From: Narthecium ossifragum
Lineage: Eukaryota > Streptophyta > Magnoliopsida > Dioscoreales > Nartheciaceae
DNA length: 64,000 nt
Assembly: GCA_963920575.1 (NCBI GenBank)
Contig: OY986970.1
Coordinates: 1,561,959-1,625,958 of the forward strand
Reading direction: 5' to 3'
The position numbers and the translations under genes were made by a program. Below are positions 46,759-60,129 of this stretch, in pieces (within the stretch, counting starts at the first letter, position 1; the number at the start of each line of letters is the position of its first letter). The notes beneath the pieces are model-generated. The model saw nothing but the letters and a program-made list of their open reading frames with translations. It was not told where the DNA came from and made no database searches.

Positions 46759-47370
46759 CAGCGCTCTTCTAGTATATTAATATAGTATTTTAATAATATA
46801 ACATCAATATCCAAAACATTCATTTAAAAAATCTATTTCAAGGATTCCGGAATACCGAGAATTTCCCTGAATATCTATAGTATAATATATGTGTTGAAAT
46901 TGTCTTTTAACAGCCAAACATATTAATGACTTTATTTATCATTTAATCAAATATAGCTCAAAATATTTAAGTGGACAAAGAGAGATCTCAAGAAGTTGAC
47001 GTTGAAAAAAAAGAAATTGATATCCTTGTAGACCGAGAGCGACGAGCTCATTTATAGTTCTCTTTTATTAATGATTACATCACTTTCACTACTTCATTTA
47101 ATTAAGTTCAATTATTAGCTGAGATGTGGCCTTACATCATATTAATTATCCGATATTACTCCTATTTAATGACAACATGGCCATAATGTCTTGCGAGCTG
47201 CCGTCTGTTCGACAGCCTGGTTTAGTGTTGTATTACGTTGTTTCTACTGCCTTGTTTTTATTGATAGAAGTTAAAATGGGACTATATAGAGTGATCCGTA
47301 GAAGGCCACGCCGCCCTCGGAAGAGCTTAAAAATGGCTCTGTGGACGGGGTTCTCGTCACCGCCGTCCTT

Positions 47371-49875
47371 ATGGCCACCGTTGCACCACCATGTCCTTCC
47401 CGCCTTATCCTCCTCCGGAGAACCCCGCGCCACAGCCGCCCCCTTCCTTCCGTAGCCTCCGGCGGGTGTCGGAGAGACCCGCGCCGCTTCTTCCTTGGCC
47501 TTGGCGTCTCCCTTCTCGATCAACTCACTCGCATGGCCTCCGGTATCGGCGGCGGCATTAGTAGCCGCTCCTTCGCTGCCTCAGCGCGGCCTCAGCAAGG
47601 CGTCTCACCGGTGGAGCAGGTCGAGTCCGATTCGCTAGAGTTTTGTGTCTGTGGACTTAGTATGATTAGTTGACTTTGAATCGGGATTGTTTTCTAGGTC
47701 TTGAAGAATGTGGAGTGGCCTGAGAAGTTTCCATTCAAAGATGAGGATTTTAGCCGATTCGATGAGTATAAAGCTTTCTTTCTTCTCTGGCTCTATTAAT
47801 TTTGTATGCATTCCTTTCATAGTTGAATCTTAATTTTGTCATTAGGAAGGAGAGGATTTGATCACTAAAAGACTCTACTTTGAAGCTTGCATTATATATA
47901 TAGTTATTTGTTTGTTCACATATGACTCACATTGGTTTGTTTGGTAGATCCTCGGACTCCATGTTCTACTCGGAACCTCGTTTCGTTACGCATATCGATG
48001 ATCCTGCGATTGCGGCACTTACCAAGTATTATTCGAGGGTGTTTCCCCCAAGTAATTCTCCGGGTGTGTGTTTACTGGATCTATGTAGTAGCTGGGTGAG
48101 CCAAATTTGGCTTCTTTTAGCTTTGATGGCCTTCCTTTTGTTTTGATGCTTCAATTGCTATAGATTATTGTGATGTTTTGTTGTTCATACAGGTCAGTCA
48201 TTATCCAGCAGGATACAGGCAAGATAGGATTGTTGGGATGGGCATGAATGAAGAAGAGCTCAAGAGAAATCCGGTACTTAATCTTGAATTCTTGGTCAAT
48301 CTGGGGTTGTTGAATAAGTAGGAAAGTCTATAATGTTGATGTATGTCCTGTGGATGGCGGCAAAGAGTGCTGAGTGAAGTTGGCGAAAATGCTTAAGAGG
48401 ACTGGATTAGAAAGCACATATTTTATGTGATTGTGTTTTACCGAGTACCTTGTGTGTGTAACTCTTAAGACATCTTACTTGCAACGCAATGTATTTTTCA
48501 GGTTTTAACAGAGCACGTTGTGCAAGATCTGAATGTGAACCCTGAACTTCCATTTGGTGATAATTCTTTTGATGTCATAACTAATGTGGTACGTCAGTCT
48601 TCTATCTCTAACCATGTTTTGGGTTGATTTTCTCTCTTGTTACTGGCTTTTTCTTTTTGTAGTGCTTAGATATTGTTCTTTTTTCATTACTTAAGCCCAT
48701 AGGCTAAGCTACAACCGATATTGTTCACTGATCTTTGCAACAGAATGTTAATACCTTCCATGTTAGATATTTCATGACTCTCTGACTAGCTATCTTCTGA
48801 TCATGTAGAGTTCAAAAGGTTGTTTATGACTTGTCTGTTTTCGTGTTGAGTGCTTATTTGTGTACATGGCTAAAGCATGTACACTGTACTTGCGCTCGAA
48901 TCGGTAGTGAGATATCGATTGATCAATCAATCGGTATCTCACTACCGATTGAATGTATCAATGATCGGATTGGTAGTGAAGTACCGATTGGTTGATCTCG
49001 TCCATCGATATCTATCTCACTACCGATGGAATACATCAATCGATCGGTATCTCACTACCAATTAGATGGCATGTGCAATGGTGGCCATATACACAAATTT
49101 TTATTCTTTTGTGTTACTGTGACCTTCAAGAACTCTGGTGGCACTATATTTTGATAGTTATTTTCATTTCAGGTTAGTGTGGATTACTTGACCAAGCCAC
49201 TTGATGTCTTCAAGGAAATGCGAAGAGTACTAAAACCAGGGGGTCTGGCTATAATGAGGTGATATGCTAATTGGCCTTTCCATAGGTTTTCTCATCATAT
49301 CTGTCCATGTTTTCCCCTGTGTATTATTGGCATGTAATTTGGCGATAAAGTTTTCACTAGCAAGGAAAATGGGATGTCTATAGTTTGTTGTTCATCTTAT
49401 CTTAAAGCCATGAGCTTTTGCATTGAGTAGTTGAATCGAGTAAGTGGTTGTCATAAATTTTTCTATGGACTCCATTTTTCCTAGCTTAATGATGCCTCAC
49501 TCCCTTTCTCTTGATTGCTACTAGTTTCTCAAATCGCCTATTTTGGACGAAGGCTATCTCCATCTGGACCTCCACTGGTGATGCCGACCATGCTTGGATT
49601 GTTGGCTCTTATTTCCATTACGCTGGAGGCTTTGAACCACCTGCGGTATGTGTCCTAACGTTTACTATTTCTGTAGTATAAGGGCTGTGATCTTGCTATC
49701 TCGGTTCTTATGGTGTAACCAAGTTTTTCGTTGATCAACACGGTATTTCAACATGACCAGTTTATCTCTATGCATATGAATATGATTCCACTTGCAGGCT
49801 GTGGACATATCTCCCAACCCAGGGCGTTCAGACCCAATGTACATTGTGTATTCTAGAAAGACAAACACTGCATAG
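47371..49875 (+). CDS. SAM-dependent methyltransferase, probably plastid-targeted
   Basis: Eight exons join in phase: 47371-47619, 47698-47765, 47948-48095, 48193-48273, 48502-48588, 49173-49258, 49525-49645 and 49798-49875, for 305 residues. The first about 70 residues are rich in Arg, Ser and Pro and poor in acids, like a chloroplast transit peptide. The methyltransferase fold (Methyltransf_11 type) follows, with the AdoMet-binding region VCLLDLCSSWVSHYPAGY, then VQDLNVNPELPFGDNSFDVITNV and the post-motif EMRRVLKPGGLAIM. DLCSSWVSHYP marks a conserved plant/cyanobacterial family whose substrate I do not know. I chose the ATG at 47371; a second in-frame ATG at 47533 would shorten the transit peptide. 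Intron 5 contains MITE copy B. Confidence 0.88.
48856..49098. mobile_element. Palindromic ATCGGTAGTG MITE-like element, copy B (in an intron)
   Basis: The left end ATTTGTGTACATGG and right end CCATATACACAAAT are inverted copies. The 243-bp interior alternates GAATCGGTAGTGAGATATCGA-type words with their reverse complements. It lies wholly in intron 5 of the methyltransferase, so it would be transcribed as a strong hairpin in the pre-mRNA. Confidence 0.75.
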
Positions 49876-50498
49876 AGACCCGTAGATTTGAAGATAAGGT
49901 TTTACCACTCGCAGAACAGTGCATGGGAAATTTTATGGTCAACATTTAATGATGCCGTAGTTGAAGCAAGAACATCAGAATTGTTACCTTTTACTGTATA
50001 GTAATGTTGATTCAAGTGACCGTTGTATTTCTGGCTACAATTCCCAAGTCTTCCCGCCCTTTTCGCTTTCTCAACTACAGACAGTATTAATTGTAGCCGA
50101 GAATTTTGTGGTGACAAACTAAGCAAATCGATGATATGATAAAGGGTCTTTCCCAGTTCTTCCGGTTGCATTTCCTACTAAGAGTTAATTTAGTACAATG
50201 AAGCAAATCAGACGAGGCTGAGCTTCCAAAATGGCAAGTCAATGAAAACCATCAGCGACCCTGCGGTTGATGCCACCGTGGCAGTCCAGCAATGTGGCTC
50301 CTGCTGATTTGCTGACTGGCTTAAGGTGTAGATATTTGCTGCTTCAGCTTTCCATCAATGGGGTTGTTTGATTGCTGAGAAGTGAGTTGAATGGAGTGAT
50401 TTTTTAGAGAGTGATTTTACTTGAGTGACTTTTTGGGATTTTTTGAATTATGGTGTTTGATTGATGCTTGAAGTGGAGATATGGCCACCCCCACTGTG
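49876..50498. other. 3' flank of the methyltransferase gene
   Basis: No gene is seen. The part after about 50355 (GTTGTTTGATTGCTGAGAAG) is weakly mirrored by GTTGTTTGATGGTGTTGAAATG on the reverse strand near 51330-51352. This suggests that the hAT-type MITE at 50499 landed inside an older, diverged inverted-repeat element. Confidence 0.35.
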
Positions 50499-51023
50499 TA
50501 GTGATGGCAACGGGGTGGATCGGGGCGAATATTGGAATATCCGTCCCCGTCCCCGCACTCCTCCGTCCATACCCGCACCGCCCCACCGCGGATAATGGGG
50601 ATCGCGGACCATAACTATCCCCGCGGGTACGCGGATATTACCCGCAACTCACGGTTATCCGCAAAACCTAAAAAAAACCATTCAATTAGCATTAAGTCTC
50701 TAAAATCTAAATCTAAATCCACCAAACTATCATTAACATTCGGTCTCTAAAATCTAGATCCACCAAACAGTCATCAACAATTAGTCTTTATTAGAGTATT
50801 ATTACAAAAATAAACTCTCTAAAATCCACCAAACCAACATTTAGTGGCGGGGCGGGGCGGATATTACCCAATACCATAATCCGCCCCGTACTCGCGCGGA
50901 TTTTAAATTTGTAAAACATACCCGTATCCACGGGTAAAAAATCTATACCATACCCGTCCCTATCGGTGCGGATCGGGTGGGTTATCCAGCGGGGCGGTCA
51001 ATTTTGCCATCTCTACCACTGCG
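50491..51023. mobile_element. hAT-type non-autonomous element (MITE)
   Basis: The element spans 50499-51015 (517 bp). Its ends are inverted (TAGTGATGGCAA at left; reverse complement of the right end TAGAGATGGCAA), and it is flanked by an 8-bp target duplication with one mismatch (CCACTGTG / CCACTGCG). The TAG.GATGGCAA terminus and 8-bp TSD are those of the hAT superfamily. The interior is unusual, with GC-rich blocks full of CCCGC/GGGCGG words around an AT-rich centre, and no coding capacity. Confidence 0.85.
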
Positions 51024-51789
51024 TGTAATTTCATAGATTTTTAATAATTTAATATTTTTATTTTAATACTTTTAATAATTAAAATAATATTTTAATATTA
51101 AATTATTAATGTTTTAATAATTTTAAATTAAAATATTAAAATAGTACTATTTTGAATGATGTGAACCAATCACGAGATAACATATCAGGATCCATTTATA
51201 TTAATATTTTATTATAATATGATATTATTAATATTATTTGTCACTATCCGGCGAGCCATTTCAACAAATCAAATCCGGACGTGAAAGCTAAATTTGTCTT
51301 GAGGTGAAGTGGCTTGAAATGACTTATCTCATTTCAACACCATCAAACAACCGAAATGGTTGGAATCACTTTAAAAATAAATGACTCAGCTTCACTTTAA
51401 GTCAACTAAGCATGCCCAATAAAAAAACCTGTTCTAGGTTTTCAGACAACAAAGGCAGTTCATAATCGTGGTATTACTGTTACATATATAACCACCGCAT
51501 ACAGAGGTTACAATGTCAACAAAGTTTGGGTAGCTGAGCTCTGTATGATCATCAAGTCTTCAGGTAGAAACCTTTATTCGTCAGGAAGGGGCATTCATCT
51601 AATGCTTACTTTTAGGTAGCAAACATTTCAACATGCTTCCTTAAAGTTTCTAAGTTTTGCTCCGTCCTTCGCAAGTTGATCGCTGTCACATAGAGAAGGC
51701 TTGGTCATTTGGAGTTCTACAAACACGTCTCAAGTTCATCGCAAACTACTACATTTCAGCAGAACTTCATAGGTTTATTGCATTATACC
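51024..51789. other. AT-rich flank downstream of the BGAL17 gene
   Basis: Up to about 51250 the DNA is dense in TTTAATATTTTAATAATT words. The rest should include the 3' UTR of the minus-strand beta-galactosidase. No gene is seen. Confidence 0.45.
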
Positions 51790-54700
51790 TCAGTCAAGGG
51801 CTTGATCAAAATTACCATCAGATGGATCTTGATTGAATTTTGATCCACATGTATAGTCTGAATGTTCCACCAAGTCGAGTGTGAGTGCCGGATTAGGAGT
51901 ATGTAACTCTAGTATGACCTGCATAGCAATGTCCAAAAGGTTGAAACAAACTTAGTCCCTCTTTTATAGTTCAGAATGTGCCGAACAATACTTCGACGAC
52001 AACATGGCAAGCAAATATGCTATTAAACATAACAGAAAACTTGTTCATCACGGTAAGCATCTTTGACAAACATCTCCTATCATTTGTAGACAAGTGGAGC
52101 GTACCACAACATTTTCTCCATGTTGGAGGACTGGTGCAGGAACGTAAAGGGTACATTGAGGCCCGAATGACTGCAGATATTTAATCGAGTGGTTTATTTA
52201 TATGAAAACAAGAGGAGATAGAAATTATAGAAAAGCATGCAAATGGCAATAATGTCATACAGGCCAGAATCTTCCGATGTTGAAATTGTTCACAAATGCA
52301 ATGCCTTTATTCCAACCCCGAAATGAAATGAGTGTGTCTTGAACTTGGTCCATAGGGTCTATAAAGAAGCGTCCTTCATAAAATCTTGGCTCTTCTCTCG
52401 TACTTCCTGTGAAATGAAAAGGGAGGCCATTTAGTACTAAGAATATAACATGCAACTCACACGCTTATGGCCTGTAGACAGTCCCACATATGTTCATAGT
52501 TGACACAAAAATCTTATCACAAAATCTGGCTATAAAACACTTTATTTACATTATTCTCTTCGTCAATGAAGATCCTTGATCCAGTTTGATAAGATGTTTG
52601 GCAGGCTTCAGGCAGGACTAGGTGTATAGCTTGCCCACAGCCAGCATGCTTTTTGCAGAATATTTTCCATCAGCTTAAGGTGACAAAAAATTTGAATATA
52701 CCGAAGAATATTCACAGTCTAACAGCTGAAATCAAACTAATCAACAATTGGGTGAATACTTCAAGATCATGTTTTAATCATCTTTGAGACACAAGACAAA
52801 AAAAAATACAAATAGAATCATCAATTGAGACCTATAAGTTTGAGTCAATGCAATAAACCAAATAAGAAACAATTTGCATTTCTTTCTTTACTTCTGAGCT
52901 CTGAGTTCATAACTGTGAAAGAAAATGAACTAATAGATGTCTTTGCAGCTGTACTACCTAAATCAATATGTACAAACAAGCATGTAAATATAAACTAATA
53001 GATGTCTTTGCAGCTGTACTACCTAAATCAATATGTACAAACAAGCATGTAAATATAAAGTAAGCCGGTTAAGAATAAGCATATAGGACAGGGAAAAGGA
53101 GGGATAATATCATTTCACACTTCAAGGTATGGACCTACCGGATCCATGTTTAGAACTTGTAACGATTGATTTCTTATCACTTCCAGGATCAGCAACCTCA
53201 ACAATCGGATTGGTTTTCCAAAGGTTGGTCAATTTTTGAAATGAAATTGGATACATCTTCCACCGACGAAGAATGACACCATCCAGAACAACAGCTGATA
53301 AGATTCCCTGAACATCAACTCAACATTACAGCATGTTACATACCTCATGTCACCTAGGAAGATAAAAAGCTGAAAAAAATTGGTAAGAAAGAAGTTTTTA
53401 ATTACGAGCCACAGGCAAGTTATCCATGCAACATATTTTTTTTTGTCATCCAAATGGAACTACTTGCATAAGTTTCCAATTTCAGTTGTTCCATATGCAG
53501 ACATGAATTAGTTCAAAACTCCCTTCGGAAGGTTGAAAATAGAGGGCAAAGGGCATTGGTGGGGATAATTGATTACCTTCTGATCAAACAAGTATGGCCC
53601 ATAATTCACACGCCCCAAGTTTTCCACCTATAATCAAAGAAACCAAAGGCAAGAAAGTTCAGCATATTTTCAGTTTCACATGATTCCATTTCCATTAACC
53701 TTTTACAAAAAAATAGATGAGCATCAATGACCTCATAGGATATTCCAGTCCACACACTTACGCTCCAGCTGCAGAAGTAATTCATTTCATTGACTTCGAA
53801 TAAATTCTTATCATCACCCTATATGTCATCATTAACTTGTTAAGCCTCATTAAATTCTTTCTTTTAGACACATCTCAATGGCTTCTGCAATGAGCACGTT
53901 GTAAAATAAAATCCACTCCAATGTTTGATTCACTTCGAGTTCACCAAATGCTTGCAAGCACTTGTATAGCTAAAATCCCAATATTAAAGTTTTTATCACA
54001 TTATACGAGATGTAAATTATGATACCAGTCGATTTATTTCCACCCTCTCCTTTCTTTTATTAAAGGCCTTTGATGGCAGCCAATACAGCCCCGAGACTAG
54101 GGGATCTTGTTGATGACAGGTAAGTGAGAAAGTGATTGCTATGACCACTTACAAAGTGATGCATATTACGCAACCATGGAGGAAAAGAGAACTGTTGTTC
54201 AAATATGTCTTATCAAGTGGTTGATGTCATTCTCATGGCTAGAACATGATCATAGAAGTCAACAACACAGTCCAGCTTTGGTATCATTTTGAAAACTAAA
54301 CTGAGACTGGATACTTGTAGCCATGCGCATCAACTACTTTGCATTTGTAATCAGGAAATAGTTATAAGAAATAAAGAACCAGATAGTAGCACATTTGATG
54401 CGGAAAATTGCAAGTTCTTTATCTAGCATTGAAGTCAAAACTTTTTCTTACCAAGATAAATAAGCTGATGTTGGAGTGGCATTCGATAAACGGTATTTTA
54501 AGCTGTTTAATTGACCATCTTTCTATAGTACCAACATATGTCACATGTTGGCTGCTATCATTCAGTGAACACGTAATGAACACCTGAGCTCTATCATGTG
54601 CCTGCAAATGTTAATATGCATGTTACATATAGCACATAATTGTGGGAATTTTGTACGATTCGAGACGCTAAATCTGCAATTAATGTGAAAAGCTTCATCA

Positions 54701-57700
54701 AATTATTCACCAAAATCATAGAAGACCTCCTGATGATTCAAACCTTCACGATGGAAAGAACACTTTTTGTTTCTTTTGCAGGGTATTCAGACACATATAA
54801 CAAAAATCCAAACATCTGCACATGTATAAGATGAATCAGACCAAAAGAAGTTTCTAACAATCCAAGGGACTTGTAGACAAAAGAGAAAGCTAGAACTGAC
54901 TAAAATAAGTTAAGTTAATATCTAACTATGTTCATGTACCTGGCCAACTGACTCCATTGAGATTGGAAGTTCAGTTTCAATCACCTCTGAGGAATCACAG
55001 ATGGTATCAAGCATCTCCAGCAAAGAAGCAAGCTTACTCATTTGAATGGGCCCATAACTTGTTCTTTGATTGTTGGAGGGAAATGGAGGAAGAGATGCCT
55101 TGGTATACTTCTGTATAATGCTTCTTAATGCTATACAAGGGAGATATTTTAAAAATTAATTCCCAAAGTGAGAAAATCAATTTCAAGTCAGACCAAAGTA
55201 CACACATGAAGCATACCCAGAAATGGAAAACAATCATTTACTAGCTTATATAACTGCAACTATCATTGAAAAAAAGCTGGAATTTCTCTGGATAATTAAG
55301 TTTAATGTGGCCCTGCAAGAGTTGAGGACTCGGGCGACCAAATTATTGCTCGGTACTAACTTCAGCGAGAATGGAAAGCTGCATGGATGATTGGATTGGG
55401 GCTCCTCAAAATGAAAAAATATTCCACTTTTGCAGTAGCAAGTTCATTCCCATGAGTGGGAGATTTGCTCTCTTTTTTCTGTTCTTAAGGCTACTATGGC
55501 ATTTGTACAAGTTTCTGTCCAGTGAAAGGGTGGCAGTTGCGAAATATTCAACCATCATTACTCTGTTCCGTATCTAGTAGCAAATAAATTTCATGACAAC
55601 AATCAAAAGTAGATAATGGTGGACAGAAGAAGTTGTGTGTCTCCAACTAGTTGTTCCAGTGGTCATTCCCTTATAAATGGAAGGCCTCGGATCCAAGTTC
55701 CATAGGTTGCAGAATTTGAAGTTTGGGTTTTAAGGGTGCTTGTGTAGGAAGTATTGTGCTGCTCAAGCCTGGGAAATTTCAAGAAAACGAAAGACAAATA
55801 GACATGGATCACTCGCCAACATATAACAGTTTCCCTCGAAGTTTATATGAGAAATTGCAAATTTGCAGTGCCTATCATATTGATGCAAACCCATGAACCA
55901 TCTGGAAAAAATTAAAGCATAAACCTCAACTACTATCATGCTCCAGTCATTATATGCCTAGATGATCATGTATACAAACCCACACACAAAACATACATAC
56001 ACACATAAATATACATACAAACAAGGACAGTTCTAATACAAAAATTTAGCATCAGAAATGCAAAATCCCTAAGACATGCCTCTGAACTTTGGATTGTCCA
56101 CATCACCAGTCTCCTTTATTGGTGCATCCTGGAAGGCAATAATTTCTCAACAGAAAATTGCTGAATAAGGCTGGAAAACGAAAAGTGTCACGAAGGCCAT
56201 TACTTACGTAATCATAGGAAGTAAGATCGGCTTTGTAATCAGATTCGTTTTCACCAGTATTTGCACCATTGAAAAATCCAAAATTGGTTCCACCATGTGC
56301 CATCTGGAACAATGGATAGCAATATAATTGTATTTCAGCATAAGGAAAGCAATCTATTGAAGTTCGAAATTTATGGAAGTAACCATACATAAAGTACGGC
56401 AGAACCATTGCGAGATAAAATCCTTTCTAGAGCTGCAGCTGTATTACTAGCATCAGTCTCAGCAATCTGTTCACCCCAATGTGTAAGCCATCCTGTGTAA
56501 AACTCACTTAGAAAACCATAAACTGTCAGGATTGGTCTGTAAAGGGGGTACACATTACCATCTTAAACAGAGGGTATGATTAACTAACGTTGATAGAGGA
56601 GGAGATTTTCCAGGAGCATTGTACTCCTTTTGCAACTTAAATATCGGCCATGGATCTTCGCCAGTAGAAAAATCAACAGCTACATATCATCCAACAAAAG
56701 ATTGTTTAATTTACCCTTCTTCAAGCATCACAAAGGCAGCTGTAATTTCATTTCAAACAGCTTCAAGTATTATCTAAATTTTTCATGAAATATTGTTGCC
56801 AAAGAATACTAATGAGAAATTTTTGCCCCACTCCCTCCAAGCATGTATGTCACCTCCCACCAAAAGATACAAAAGTACCAAAAGACAGACATCATAGAAT
56901 GAGAAAAGAAGAAGCATGATATACATTCCCCTCTAATTACGGAAAATTTACAGGAGTTCAATAGAGTTTAACAATAACCGTGTTTCATGGAAAAAGTAAG
57001 TACAAGGAAGGCCATAAACGAATTTTTTTCAAAAAGATTCAAAACTACCAAAAATAAAAAACTTTAATTCAGGATGAACAAGAACCAGCTATGTGTAGTG
57101 ATAGCCACGTTACGTGACAACAAATAAGTCATCACCTGAATAGACATCCTCTCTAGAAATGGTTCCCTTTGCTAGAGTATTCCTAGAGCCCCCATCTGTC
57201 GTGTACCTGAAACCGACAGTATTTTTAAGCACACACAAAAATTTTGAATAGACCATTTTATCCTGCATGACACAAAAGAGGAATGTAAAGGTGGATTTCA
57301 GATCAAGCATAAACAATCCAGAGAGAAGGAATTTGGATTTTCCTCAATCTTCCCTGTGATGGATATGCCCTTCCACGCACTAAACAAATTTGAATGCAAG
57401 TTTCCTTCAAGAATTAAAAAAATTTAAAGAACTTTAATCCCAATAAAATAAGCTTCGTATGTGCATATTGGCAGAACATACAAAATTATGTCGTTTCCAA
57501 GGTGTCTTCTAGCCACAGTTGCAAGGTGGCGAAGATAACTTTTGTCATCTCCATATGATCCAAATTCATTTTCAATCTGGTAAAACATGAGAAATCGGAT
57601 TAAAAGAGATTGCCATCAGAAAATCTTTAACACAGTGTCAATTATATGGAAAATCTCTTTAACACTAGTTCGAAGAGGATACAGAAGATATTATCAACCT

Positions 57701-60129
57701 GAACCATAACAATAGGACCTCCATTGCTGTACAGTAGAGGAGTTATTTTAGGAAGCAGAACTCCCCACCAATTTTCAACCTGTAAAACTCAAAAAGGAAT
57801 GTGATACCCAGTGAGATCATTGTCATTGTTGCTTGTAGAAGAACGATAGATATGATCATGTCCATGGGTTCCAGTTTTTGTCAGCACGTAGCATGTTGAC
57901 TGAAACTTACCATGCCGGTAAGCTTCTAGCATGGCACATCTGGTGTCGGCATGGGCCGTGCTGACTGGCACAGTCCTTGCCGACATTGGAATTACTGTGG
58001 CAACTGGAATGATATATCAATCATGCCCAACTGCTTGCTTGCTGGTTTGAGGGCTAGCTCCCCAATTAGGCAAAGGCATTGCAGCCAAAACTATGCCTTC
58101 TAATAAATCAGGTACAAGTTATGAAGAAGGAGCCATGAGGCTGAAGAAGCATTCGATTAACAATAATGCCTAAGAAAATTTCTCCTTGAGATGAACGAAA
58201 TTGCCATTACAATCGGATACAAAGAATCATATCAAGAAAGTTAACTCGCACGAAACTGCATGATGGGAAAAAAGCTATTTTTACCCCAAAAATATTCTCA
58301 GACAATTAAATCTGGTCTTCATCCTTGCAAGTAGTTTGCTAAGAGGAAAAATGACCTTTCAGAGGACTCTTTCTATAAAGAAGGAACTTACCAAATAAAG
58401 AAAAGCAGGATCTGATGATCTTAACTTGAGAGCTGGCTCAATAGAAAGTAACCAAGCAGGAAAACCTCCTAAGTCCCATTCTGGTACCAAAATGTGTTTG
58501 TTGGCTAATATAACTGTCAAAAAAAAGAAGACAGATGGTGCTGTTTGTCAATACAGTTCTAACCTCCACATATGTATGGGCCGACACGGAGCATGACAAG
58601 AAACCCCAACTTTTGAGCAAGCTGTAGATACGATGTAATATTTGCAATGTCCTCAAAAACCCATTTCCGAGGTAGGGGTTCATGCAAGTTCCAGGGGACA
58701 TAAGTTTGTATGGTATTCAAACCCAAGGCCTTGGCTCTTAACAGTCTATCCTCCCAGTACTGCATGCATATAAAGTTACTGCAAATAAGCAAAAGATAGA
58801 ATAAATAGAAAAAGAAAATATTGGATATCACAAAACCAAGGGATGCAAAAACCATGGTCTTACTGAAGTTTATTAAAGTAATTTCTATGGGCAGATAGAC
58901 AACATAGTCTGCTTAAGATGTACAATGTAACTCAATGGTTAACACCTTAAGAATTGTCAAATTAGTCTAGCAGAAACTCTAATTTAATTCTGGGCACAGA
59001 ACTCATTAATCACCCCGCACTCCAATCATAGACTAAATTGGAGAAAGAAAATGGGAATGATGGATTGGAGTAGCAAAACCAATTAGCTTGAAGTACGGGA
59101 TGAAAAATGCCTTATTTAGGGGGAATTTCAATCCCTTTCTTTTCCTCGAAAAGGAACTGTTCATGTATAGGTCAGATGGGTTGAACCATGAAACCAAAAA
59201 TTGCCACATCAATCCAAATTATGCTCAGCATTGACCATTTGATCCAGATCACAACCAAGTGAAATCGAGTACGTATCAAAATCTTGGTTTTAAACATGAA
59301 TCACTTATGTTAGCTACGTAGTAACTGGTTAGATTAGCATCAATTTGCTTAGAGTAATGTAGTAGCAAACACGTAGAAGGTCATAAAAGTTACCTGTGGA
59401 AGGACCCGAAAGTAATGCACATCACCACCAATAATCTGAAAAGGATGTCCATCTTTCCAGAACAAGTCGTCTGCTATCCAAAACCCTTGAGCGCTAACCT
59501 GATCCCTCTAAAAACAGTATTAGATAGAACTGTTCCGATAATCTCATGACACTGCATCTCATTCGTAGTAAACCCAACTCTTGCAATAAAGAAGCCTTCT
59601 AATCCTCAGCTACTTATCCCTAATCCCAATGGCATATTGCAAACCAACCGAGCTGGAAGTGCAAGTACTTATACTCAATGAGCTCCGTCCTTAGAAGACA
59701 ACAATCCCGCCTCGACCTAATTCTTGAATCGATTGGGCTTCCCGAACGTATTTTATCATTGATTTGAGCTTGCAAATTAGGGACGTTGCAATTGAATGAA
59801 ATTGATGTCCAAGGAAGTGATAAGCATAAAGAGTGTACCCTTCAACAAGGATCCTTCTACATAGGATAAGAATCGATCCGCCCAACTACTATTCTACTTC
59901 AAGAATCGGAGATCTTTAACTTCTTGAACGGGATATTAACAGAACCGGTAACAATAGTTTCGATCCATGAGTCAGGGGAGAGAAAGAAAGAGAGATAAAG
60001 AAGAAGGATAGGGACCTTGGAGCCAAGGCGGCGAGGGGACGATGAGACGGAGGGGAGGGGGGTAGCGAAGGCCGCGACGGATACGGCGGCGAGGGTGAGG
60101 ACGAGGCGGACGCTTCCACTCGACGTCAT
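51790..60129 (-). CDS. BGAL17: Beta-galactosidase 17-type GH35 enzyme
   Basis: Nineteen exons join in phase: 60129-60016, 59507-59394, 58759-58564, 58480-58392, 57779-57699, 57576-57482, 57206-57136, 56679-56589, 56506-56389, 56303-56208, 56128-56080, 55130-54940, 54815-54744, 54601-54452, 53627-53577, 53307-53139, 52406-52261, 52170-52105 and 51918-51790. The 695 residues match the length of Arabidopsis BGAL17, the plant clade closest to animal beta-galactosidases. An N-terminal hydrophobic signal or anchor covers about residues 7-25. The acid/base Glu is in [17 protein letters not shown] (about 202) and the nucleophile is in [13 protein letters not shown] (about 285). [13 protein letters not shown] and a C-terminal jelly-roll ([33 protein letters not shown]) follow. 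It has no SUEL lectin domain. Intron 11 begins with GC. ATG 60129 was chosen as the first Met in frame before the hydrophobic stretch. Confidence 0.94.
52929..53058. repeat. Perfect 65-bp tandem duplication in a BGAL17 intron
   Basis: Two head-to-tail identical 65-base units (52929-52993, 52994-53058), each starting ACTAATAGATGTCTTTGCAG, lie in intron 16. Identity of the copies implies a recent event. Confidence 0.92.
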
